Source of the DNA: Dipteris shenzhenensis | Lineage: Eukaryota; Polypodiophyta; Polypodiopsida; Gleicheniales | Assembly: GCA_047967505.1 (NCBI GenBank) | Contig: CM106538.1 | Reading direction: 5' to 3' (one strand) | DNA: 64,000 nucleotides | In this document: in pieces, positions 55,960 through 64,000 of the stretch | Numbering within the stretch: the stretch's first letter is position 1 | Layout: each line of letters begins with the position of its first letter | Notes under the pieces: model-generated | Databases searched by the model: none | Told to the model about the DNA's origin: nothing | The model's input: the letters and a program-made list of their open reading frames with translations, nothing else | Translations under genes and position numbers: made by a program

Positions 55960-56877
55960 TTCAAGGATTATGTGGATGGCTACCTATGTGATGGGCAAGA
56001 AATGCTAGTTGGACATGCAAAGCCATTACAATTTCGATTTTACATGCAAGGTGATAGACCAATGATGCAGTACAAGGTGCATCCAAAATCACTGAATTGG
56101 ATGCCCATTGAAGGGGGAATTGAGCTATGGAAGAAAGATAGTGAGGGTCGATCATTATTACCAACAGGTTGTCCGGATATACTGCCAATGGCTGCATTTG
56201 TGAGAGATCACTTGCAAGTAATATCAGGGATAAAGGATAACATTAAGTTTTGGGAGAGATGTGCAAGTGGAAAGAATGCATCCTATGAGTCCTACATTAG
56301 GCCAGTGATAGACTACTGGAAAACCATGATCAGTGAGCTCGAATAGGAAAACATCTCAGAGATAGGAGTGTACAGAGAGTTTTGGCCAAGAACACAATCT
56401 CCTGATGAGGAGGATGATATAGATGCTTGCATTAATGATTTCCAAGGCTATGAGGAATGGAATGATCACTATTGTGGGCCTCTAAAAGGTAAGCCAAGGG
56501 AAGAGTTTAGACCAATGGTGGATGTTAAGCAAGGTGACTTCGTCTTGGTGAGGCCATCAGATCCTATATACCCCATATGGCTTGGGGTTGCCATATCAAG
56601 TGCCGAGATGGATGCTGCTTCTCCTAATTTCAAGAAATTATTAATTCAGTATTGGGCACCATCAGTTAAGAGAAAGGGGCTCAGTGATGTAGATGCCTAT
56701 GTTGATTGCTAGAACAAGTATTGGGCAGAGAATAGGTTGGATCCATAGATATGGGAGTGTATTGATGCAATTGTCTAGTCATGGACATCAAAATCCATAA
56801 ATAGACCCAAGAAGATCAAGATTCCACAGAGTGTATGTATCAAAGCACAGGAGAGCTTGCTTGGTATTAGAGCATAG
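55960..56877 (+). pseudogene. Unknown protein, single long frame with four internal stops
   Basis: The frame runs from about 55960 to the TAG at 56875. It is interrupted only by TAG codons at 56344, 56710, 56746 and 56776, all in the same frame. Coding-like sequence continues across each (SELE-stop-ENISEIG; VDC-stop-NKYWAENR). The order is a region with GYLCDGQEMLVGHAKPLQF and PTGCPDILPMAAFV, a linker, an acidic patch (DEEDDIDACIND), then VKQGDFVLVRPSDPIYPIW, which resembles the opening of a BAH-like or chromatin-reader fold. I do not recognise the family. The first residues in the frame come from palindrome repeat sequence (ACCAATGCCATTCTTCTCC), so the true start lies upstream or at a lost splice site. 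Confidence 0.5.
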
Positions 56878-57055
56878 AAAATGGTGTTGATTTTCTCCCT
56901 CTTAATCTCCCAAACTTCCATTGTAAGGTGTGTTCTCATGTGATGTTTCTCAATTGTTGTTATCTTATCAATGGGTATTTGCATATTATTAATATGACAA
57001 TTTTCAGAAGCTGACCTTTACTAACAACTGCTTTGTTTCTAGTGGAACTCACTAT

Positions 57056-57375
57056 GCATGGTGTTTGTTAACACCGCCAACTGGCGTTTATTAACACCTC
57101 AAGCAAAATATACATGTTGTCCCTAGACGGTGTTTATTAACACCACCAAATACATGATTTTCAAACTCTGCCACAAATGCTTTGTTCCAGTTTTTATATG
57201 CAATGAACTGTTTCACAACCAATGAAGTTTTTCATAATCATTGGAATTCCAAATATTAGCTTATTCAATATTGGTAAAATTCCCACAATCAATGGAAATT
57301 TTCCCAAATTTAATGAAGCCTTTCCCAATTTTAATGAAATGCACCCAATTTCGAAATTCCCAAAATGCAACTTTT
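57056..57375. repeat. Short palindromes and AATGAA/CCCAA micro-repeats
   Basis: Three copies of a near-palindrome, GGTGTTTATTAACACC or a close variant, lie at 57060-57075, 57084-57098 and 57129-57144. They are followed by a degenerate repeat of about 20 bp (ATGGAAATTTTCCCAAATTT, ATGAAGCCTTTCCCAATTTT, ATGAAATGCACCCAATTTC) at about 57225-57370. I see no gene between 56880 and 57450. Confidence 0.5.
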
Positions 57376-57434
57376 GTCCCACTTTATCTAATACTGTGTT
57401 TTAATGGAATTCTAATGTAATGTTGGACTGTTGC

Positions 57435-57853
57435 AAGAGGCATTTGAGGTCGACCTATTCTCATCTCGGCAATGCCTTGTTCGCAGTAGCTTCGACCGAG
57501 ATCACTCACTGGCACATTACCTTGGCTAAGCAAAAGGGCGCTTTGTGGTTATCCACAAAAAGTTTTCTGCACATGGCACCAATGACCTCTTGAAGTGCAA
57601 GGCCTTGTCAAGAGTGATTGGTCATGCTGACATCAATCACAATGCTGACAAGGTCATTTTGGTGAACCGCATGGGTGCCCTCAATGCCTTTGGAACCAAT
57701 TTTCAAGGTATGGCATTGATGGCAGCAGCCATGTCCCTGGCTAGCAACAACAATAGCAATGACTCTCTATCGACTAGGTTTAGAGCTAGGAGTGTATTTG
57801 GGAATTCAAAGCCCGATGTTTTTAGTGTTTTAGAGAAGAGAGAAAGGCTCTAA
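57435..57853 (+). pseudogene. Unknown gene remnant, C-terminal part
   Basis: Coding-like sequence begins after a possible acceptor (GTTGCAAG) near 57438. It reads FEVDLFSSRQCLVRSSFDRDHSLAHYLG, then a TAA near 57529, then AKGRFVVIHKKFSAHGTNDLL in the same frame, and stops at 57853. The TAA fits a CAA-to-TAA change. The C-terminus is Ser/Asn- and Arg-rich. No family is recognised. AT-rich 3' sequence with several AATAAA-like strings follows. Confidence 0.4.
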
Positions 57854-58076
57854 AGCCTTATTGTATAGAAATTTTATTTTATATGAATACAACTATACTT
57901 TTTATATAGTGCCCCATTTTGTGTTCTTTTACAAAATTTATTTTATACTGTCATTGTATTTTGTAACTTTAATTGTTGTTGGCATTAATATTTTCATTCA
58001 CTATTCTGTTCAAAAGCATGCGATCACATAAATATTTGTGCTATAATGGTCATTTCTGAGCAATCCAATAAGAATC

Positions 58077-58311
58077 TCACCATGCGACAGAAGGCAAATG
58101 TTTTCGGCATTGTGCGGGGAGCCCAAAAATGGCAAAACCCGCTATGGCACGTATGGGGCTTGTTTGACTTGGTCAAACAGGCATCGCGCAAGGAGCCCAA
58201 AAATGGCAAAACCCGCCTAGTCAAACAGGCCCCATACACGCCATAGCGGGTTTTGCCATTTTTGGGCTCCCTGCGCGATGTCGAAAACATTTGCCTTCTG
58301 CCGCACAGTGA
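58077..58311. mobile_element. Foldback/MITE-like inverted-repeat element, about 235 bp
   Basis: The left arm (58077 to about 58170: TCACCATGCGACAGAAGGCA...CTATGGCACGTATGGGGC) is nearly the reverse complement of the right arm (about 58218-58311: GGCCCCATACACGCCATAGC...CTTCTGCCGCACAGTGA), with only scattered mismatches and small gaps. The short centre holds a third, partial copy of GGAGCCCAAAAATGGCAAAA (58195 onward). There is no coding capacity. The transcript would fold into a long hairpin, so it could feed small-RNA production. A clear target duplication is not visible. Confidence 0.8.
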
Positions 58312-58493
58312 AAAAACATCATTTGACCACTCAAATTCACACTGAACTTGCATAAAATGATGGAAAGCATCACATAACATGTATAATAACATGGGAACAG
58401 TAATAGAACATAAAAATATCTTTTATTCATTGGCCTTAAAGGGAAGAGATTTACAAAATGATTCAGGTAACACCAAATGAACCTAAACAACAT

Positions 58494-58975
58494 CTAGGGC
58501 CTAAGGGAGGGATCGGAGTGGATGCGCTTGGCGAGTACAAGGTCCTTGTCCGTCACTATTACTCTTTTGGCATGGATAATACATAAGTTCGCATCGTCAA
58601 AAAGACCTACTATCATCTGCTCCGTTGCCTCCTGAATTGCTCCCATAGCACCTAAAGTGAAACGAACATCACTCTTGTAATGTTGTGCTATTTCACGTAC
58701 AACACGTTGGAAGGGTGCACGGGGAATGAGATTCCACAATGGTTTGGAACTTGCGGATCTCCTGAAGTGCCTTCACTCCTGATTTTTTGTGCCTCTTAAT
58801 CTTTAGGGGACCCTGCACTGGCCTTTGGACATGGCTCCATGGCCGCTTGTCCGCTTTGAACTTCTTTCGCCTCTCCTCCCTTGCAACCACCTCTTCAGAC
58901 TCCTCTTCCTGTGTCTATTGGGTCATTCGAGGTGGCCTCTTATGCCTAGGGGTCTGCTTTGTCCTTGGTAGGGGG
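58494..58975 (-). pseudogene. Histone H3-like (CENH3-like) pseudogene
   Basis: The - strand reads PRTKQTPRHKRPPRMTQ (compare the ARTKQTARK tail of H3) near 58970-58918, then a TAG (58915-58917), then an acidic and basic tail (EEESEEVVAREERRKKFK). The alpha-N region [13 protein letters not shown] follows. After a 2-nt deletion near 58730, the histone fold runs [55 protein letters not shown], to a stop at 58494. These match H3 position by position. The LIPRAPF segment, the divergent helices and a tail longer than that of canonical H3 are features of centromeric CENH3. Loop 1 has canonical H3 length, so an H3 variant is equally possible. It is broken by one stop and one frameshift, and no ATG is evident. 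Confidence 0.75.
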
Positions 58976-60050
58976 ATGTAAACATTTGTAATTAGTGTAA
59001 AGTCCTATGGTAGTGAGAATTTCCAACTCTTAATACTAAATTGAAAGGCTTCATTGAATTGAAAAAAATTTACTGTTAAATGGATTGCTCACTAGCAACA
59101 AAGACATAAAAATAACTTTTTCGACAAAAACTTAACAATTGATTGATGTACAAATAGAAACTTTGAAACCAAACATCATTCTTGGAGTTTATAGTCCCCT
59201 TGGGGAGAATAGAAACAATGCCATTCTCCTCCCTATTTCCATGCATTGGGGAGAATGGTGCTATATTAAAGCTCCATTCTTCCCAAAGGGCTATGAAGAA
59301 TGTAAAAATTGTGCCTTTTTGATCTTGTCCATAGATTATCCAATCAGGAAACATACACAAGAATTAAACACCAAAGTACATAATTGGTTAGAAAATAATG
59401 AAATTATAAATAATTAAAATGCATTTAGTCAAAATTCATAGGCTACTGCACATACTATGATCTGCCAATATTTTGGAATATCTACTTTCCTCATAAAGAT
59501 AGACAAAGTTGGTAAAACAAGGGAAAGTATACAAAATTTATCTTTGGTTGAGCAAGACATCTTGTGAACTTTAGTGGTGTTTAAAAAGACCTTAATAGCC
59601 TTTACATTATCGATACTTGCACTTTAAGAGCTTTGAATTGAGCAAGACTCATCTCATGGGCCTTAGTGCTATCTATAAACACCTTGATAGCCTTTACATT
59701 GGCAAGACTTGCATTTGAATATCTCCAAAGCCAAGTGGAATTTCCCATAGGGATTTGTTATTGCATAACCATGTAGGTTAGCAGTAGTGGTGTGCGAGGG
59801 TAGGTCAACTGCAATGGTAGCTACAAGGATTGGTGGTTCATATCTCCAAGCAATTGATTCTTCAACAACTGCTTCCCTAACCTTCAAACGGTGTACGCAT
59901 GGTATTACTAGCATTCCAATGTTGTTCTGTACGCAGTTGTTGTGTGAGCTCTTGCTCCAAAATAAAGAGATCTTTGATGTTCTGTCTCTATTGCATTATC
60001 TGTATTCCGTTCTCATAGATGTTGCATGTGTTGTTTATCTTTGTTTCCTA
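58976..60050. other. Spacer with diverged repeats and no clear gene
   Basis: Two diverged palindrome copies lie at about 59205-59230 and 59250-59285. A segment of about 80-90 bp is tandemly repeated at about 59549-59625 and 59639-59715 (GAGCAAGAC...CTTTAGTG... and ACC TTGATAGCCTTTACATT). Frames in 59670-60050 are unsupported. The gag relic starts to the right. Confidence 0.4.
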
Positions 60051-60136
60051 TAGCATCTACACGTAGTTATGATGCTACACATTGGCGATCATGATGCACA
60101 TTCTTACCATCATGCAAGGGGTTCGTGATCTAGCTA

Positions 60137-61517
60137 TTGATTGGCTTCCGGCAAGGTGTTTTGGGTGTGCTCATGTCATCCGTTCCTTGCCATCATTGTG
60201 GAGGCACTGCACATGGAGGATTTCCTGCAATTGCACTCACTCCCATGGAGGTTCGGGCAGAGATTGCCATGGTCATAAGGAGGCACATCTGTGGATTTCA
60301 AGATGAACTCCATCAGATGCAATTCGATCCCCAGCACTCTGCTTACAATCGAGTGAATGCGGAAATCCTAGTGAAGAACCTCATTCAGTAGTTGTGGTAG
60401 TGAATTCTACAGTTGTTATCTTCCTAGTAGGCATGCATGCACACACGCTTGCAAGGACCTGATCCCTTGACACCAATGATGCAGTTGCGGTGGCATAACA
60501 GTGATCCCAAGCATGGAGACATCATTCTGCAAGGAGCTCCGAGAGGAGTCGATTGGCATCAGAATCCACTTGCTCATTTAGCTTCACTGCCAAGGCTATG
60601 GGTGCAGGTCTTGCTTGATGCACACCAGGTGCTGAGTGCATCTTCATCTCCAATAGTGGTTTTGGTTGCTTCTCACAATCTCTTCAGTCAAGGAAGGCCA
60701 TCTGGAGGAGGAACACCAAACGTTGGAGGCATATCATGGCGGCGGTCCAAGTCAAGTATGCCAAGTTTGCAGGGCACAAGTTGGGATGAATCAGATGCTC
60801 ATGTTCGGCAGTTTGAGAAGGTGTATGGGTTCAACAAGCCAGCACCCGTGGCACCACTCCGATAGGAGGCAGTTTTTGAGTCAACTTTAGTAGGCAAGGC
60901 TGCACAATGGTTGGCAGAGTACACAGTGGACTACTTCGCCACATATGATGAGGTCTGCAATGCATTCTTGAGATGGTTTCATCAGGAAAAAATGATTTTG
61001 CAAACTTTGGATAGATTGTGATGCCTAGATCAGGGAGATCAGGATGTTGAAAGTTATGCATCCAAATTGAACTTACTCATGCAACGTGTGCCAAAGGGGG
61101 AATGGCTTGCTTAGGAGGTACTCAATGACTACTTCATTTCGAGGCTATCACAGGATCTGCAGATGGCATTGTGGCCACAGTGGATTGGACATAGACGACG
61201 CTCATCGCAGTCATAATGCAACAGTGCAAGGGATTCGTTGCAAGGAGGACATCCAAAAACCGCAAATCCATGAAGAGTAAAACCAAGAAGAAAATGCCAA
61301 AATCTAAGAAGTCGGATGATAGTGATGAAGATTCGGATGTGACCAGCTCGGAAGAAAGCTCTGAAGGTACCAGTTTGAAGGAATCCAACTCAAAAGCAGA
61401 GATGAAGACCTGAGCCTCTAAAGGGGGCAAGGGCATGCCAGTGGCTTCCAAAGAAGGATCAATACCTAAAGGCTTGAAAGGTATCTGGTGCACTCACCGC
61501 AATTCCAGAGTCAAGTG
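60137..61517 (+). pseudogene. Gypsy-type gag relic, split by copia copy 2
   Basis: The readable core is LQGTSWDESDAHVRQFEKVY near 60770, then GKAAQWLAEYTVDYFATYDE and CNAFLRWFHQEKM near 60890-60990, then DVESYASKLNLLMQRVPKGE and LNDYFISRLSQDLQMALWP. This is the usual retrotransposon gag capsid pattern (AAxWL...F..F....). In-frame stops lie at 60863, 61019 and 61112, with a frameshift near 61190. A Lys/Ser/Asp-rich linker (61216-61413) is followed by GIWCTHRNSRVKC, apparently the start of a zinc knuckle, and the reading is cut there by the copia LTR at 61518. The N-terminal part before 60700 is more doubtful. Confidence 0.6.
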
Positions 61518-61869
61518 TGTTGAGATATCGAGCTCCACTGGCGATATGCCAGGGTGACTGTTGTGCATTTATGTCACCGACTTGTTAGCTGGAGATGCGG
61601 TTGGTACACCGCCCACGAATAATAGCTGGATGACAGCTATCCTTATCTACACTAGTTCGTGGCTCAGTTAGTATGCCACCTTAGTTAGTTGAGTTTGGTT
61701 TGAGACCCACATATAGGGTTCTTCTATTTCTTTGTACTAGAGTTCTTTTGGCTTTCACAACTAAGAAGAGGAAAACTGTTTTCAGCCTCCACCTTTGTGT
61801 GTATTCCCCCATTATGCATGTGAGAAAGCCGCAAGTGAGACTCCTTCCCTCTCTCCCACTATCTTCACA
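61518..61869 (+). repeat. 5' LTR of copia copy 2
   Basis: 352 bp, homologous to the 365-bp LTRs of copy 1. The 13-bp difference is a 12-bp deletion within GGAGATGCGACTGGAGATGCGG and one missing A (TTTCACAAC). It ends TCTTCACA, which shows the original LTR end. Confidence 0.9.
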
Positions 61870-61881
61870 TGGTATCAGAGC
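61870..61881 (+). other. Primer-binding site of copia copy 2
   Basis: TGGTATCAGAGC immediately follows the LTR, as in copy 1. The leader 61882-62405 has no gene. Confidence 0.88.
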
Positions 61882-62405
61882 CTTGTTCGTGGTAAGGAGC
61901 TCAAGAAAGCAAGCCAAGTTCGTGGTGTCCTGGTAAGAGGACCAGTGTTGCTTTCCTATTTCGAGTTTGGGAGCAAATCTTTGCAGGTAGCACAGCCAGA
62001 AGTGCAAGAGTGCACTGTTTCAGATTGAGACGCCCTTCGCGGTGTGGCGAGAGCGCAGTATATGCTGCGGGAATAGACCGAAGCCCTTAGTGACATTATT
62101 TTTCTAATTCGAGGTCATTTTGGGGCCCGTTTTGGAGATGGAAGTTCTCCGCAGGCACTCAAAAAAGGCCCGCTGTGCGACCACTGTTCTGCAGGTCGGT
62201 GAAAAGTTGCCGCAAAAATTGCATTGTATGCCTTTGTGTAGAGATATTGGGAGTTGCAGATTCATGCTTGTTGCCTGTTGATGCAAAATCATCACTAGGA
62301 AGTGACTGTGTGGTGAAATACCACTTTCGTCAGTTTTGCAGTTCTGCCCGTGTGAGGCAAAAGCTGTGTTTTTTGCAGTGATAGAATATTTTGCAGTGTT
62401 ATGTA

Positions 62406-63962
62406 ATGGCATCTGATTCTCTTTCACAGATTGTCACCGAAAAGCTTGACAAGAACAACTTCCAGGCATGGAAGTTTAGAATGACGAATTTCTTGATGGG
62501 AAAAGGCTATTGGGAGTTCATTACAGGAAATGAAGAAGAACCTGTTCTTCCTAATGTTCCCAGTCAACAGGAAATGCAGGCATTCAAAGGATGGCATGAG
62601 AGAGCCAGGAAAGTTATGTACTGGCTGTCTATCAGAATTTCGGACTCCATGATTGTGCATATTCAGGATGCAAATATGCCAAAGGAGGCATGGGATACTT
62701 TGGCAAAAATGTATAGCACAAATACACAAGCCAGGAAAATGCAACTCAAACAGGAGTTGCACAATGTGCAGAGAGAAAATTTGAGCATAAATGACTACCA
62801 CATGAAAGTGAAGAAAATTGCAGATGCACTTGCTTCCATTGGGTCGCCAGTGGATGATGACGATATTGTTTCTGTGACCTTGAATGGTCTAGGAAAGGAT
62901 TATGCACAATTCCGGACATCCATTGCCGTCCGTGAAAAATTTCCAGATTTTGAGGAGTTGATTGCTCTTCTAATTTCTGAAGAGCAGAGAAATGGGGGTG
63001 CATCTTCTTCAGCAGGAACTTCAAAAGAAACTATCTTCTACTCAAATGCTGGCAGAGGTAGAGGCAGAGGTAGAGGAGGCCGATCTGCAGGCCGTGGTAG
63101 AAATCAGAATATGCAGCAAACGCAAGAAAACCAGTCCTATGCAGGAGGATGTGGTAACTCTAGAGGCAGGGGGAGCCAAAGAGGCCGTGGTGGATGGCAG
63201 AGAGGCCAAAATGCAAACAGCAATGTTGAATGCTATTATTGTGGCAAAATGGGTCATATGGCTAAGGACTGCTATAAAAAGCAGAATGACATTATGACTC
63301 GAAAATTGCAGCAAGGCAATTATGCATCTTCTAGTAGGCAGGGTGATGACAGAAATGAGCATCTATTTATGGTGCAGCATATGACCAATTCTGTGACAAG
63401 TGCAGAAGAACGAAATGATGTGTGGTATGTTGACTCAGGTGCATCAAACCACATGACAGGTCATGCAGAATGGATGCAAGATGCAAGGAAAATGGAAAAA
63501 CCAGGATTTGTGGAGACTGGTGATGATACTACACATCCTATTGTGCAGATTGGCAAAATTCCTTTGTCTATGCAGGATGGGAAAAAGAAATACTTGTCTG
63601 ATGTATTTCATGTCCCGAACATCACCAAGAACCTGGTTTCTGTTGGTCAGATGGTTGAGCAGGGCTTGCAGGTTAGATTTAATCCTCATGGATGCTTTGT
63701 TGAGGATATGAAAAATAATGGTCGCTTGATAGCAAAAGGAAAGAAGAAGGGTAGGATGTTTACGCTGGATGCGGACATGCCTGAATTGAGTGCAGCAATG
63801 TTTGCACATGGGACCAGTGTAGTTGCAGATATTGATATCTGGCACAAACGCATTGGTCATGTTAATATACAGCGACTTAAATCAATGCAAGCCCAAAATA
63901 TTGTTTCAGGATTGCCTAAATTCAAGATTGCAGAAATGCACAAGGTTTGTGAAGCCTGTTAA
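62406..63962 (+). pseudogene. Copia gag-protease frame ending in a premature stop
   Basis: The ATG at 62406 (MASDSLSQIV) opens an unbroken frame of about 518 codons: gag N-terminus (NNFQAWKFRMTNFL), capsid-like region, a Gly/Arg-rich RGG-like stretch (GRGRGRGGRSAGRGRNQ), the CCHC knuckle CYYCGKMGHMAKDC, the protease motif VDSGASNHMTG, and the start of GAG-pre-integrase (WHKRIGH...CEAC). The stop at 63960 is TAA where copy 1 has CAA (CEACQFGK), a C-to-T change; the reading beyond it continues as in copy 1. Gag and protease could still be made, but the pol part is cut off unless the stop is read through. The downstream part lies outside the window. Confidence 0.88.
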
Positions 63963-64000
63963 TTTGGGAAACAAGTAAGGAAACCTTTTCCTAGGAATGT

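Larger units (their letters stand above)
61518..64000 (+). mobile_element. Ty1/copia retrotransposon, copy 2 (5' part; continues past the window)
   Basis: Same family as copy 1, with a matching LTR, PBS, leader and gag-protease region. It is inserted into a gag relic of another element. The window ends inside the integrase region. It keeps the correct frame at the site where copy 1 has a 2-bp insertion, but carries its own nonsense codon near 63960. The leaders differ most around 62060-62105, where copy 2 has a different short segment. Confidence 0.92.

Overview
The window looks like repeat-rich nuclear DNA of a land plant with a large genome. A spore-bearing plant such as a fern is my guess, and nothing in the sequence proves it. 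The evidence is LTR retrotransposons of both plant superfamilies (Ty1/copia with the usual TGGTATCAGAGC primer-binding site, and Ty3/gypsy), an L1-type LINE remnant, a foldback element, a large tandem-repeat array, and short AT-rich introns with ordinary GT..AG borders in broken host-like genes. I see no tRNA or rRNA gene, no CRISPR array and no bacterial operon.

Layout. (1) About 0.2-9 kb holds decayed genes. On the + strand are remnants of unknown proteins (196-2249). On the - strand are a degraded gene joining an FCP1-like (HAD) phosphatase domain to a SET domain (3221-5132), and upstream of it a degraded gene joining a ParB-like domain to an amino-type DNA methyltransferase-like domain (5931-8902). 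Several of their stop codons look like C-to-T or G-to-A changes. (2) About 9.1-50.4 kb is one tandem array. Its unit is about 464 bp and is itself a trimer of about 155-bp monomers, a higher-order repeat. Three LTR elements with target-site duplications have inserted into it: a gag-only copia element (15097-17697), a decayed full-length copia element (22664-28251) and a very young gypsy element (29576-39238). The gypsy LTRs are both 484 bp and differ at one base that I could see, and a single intact 2843-codon frame runs from gag through integrase into an extra tail of about 920 residues. The array also carries a captured coiled-coil gene fragment (about 20690-21160). (3) About 50.4-64 kb is mixed decayed sequence: a 362-bp tandem duplication, a LINE remnant, clusters of a palindromic repeat, three pseudogenes (two unknown, one histone H3/CENH3-like), a hairpin MITE-like element, a gypsy-type gag relic, and a second copia copy inserted in that relic and cut by the window end.

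One theme links the regions. A palindrome close to GAGAATGGCACTAGTGCCATTCTC occurs in introns, in spacers and in the 54-56 kb cluster, and a degenerate form of it (GAGATTGGCAYCACTGCCATTCTCC) starts every monomer of the array. The array therefore probably grew from this dispersed palindromic repeat. Of the coding sequences only the gypsy element looks intact. The other genes and elements carry stops or frameshifts, so any joint function of the phosphatase-SET, ParB-methyltransferase and H3-like genes is historical and hypothetical.
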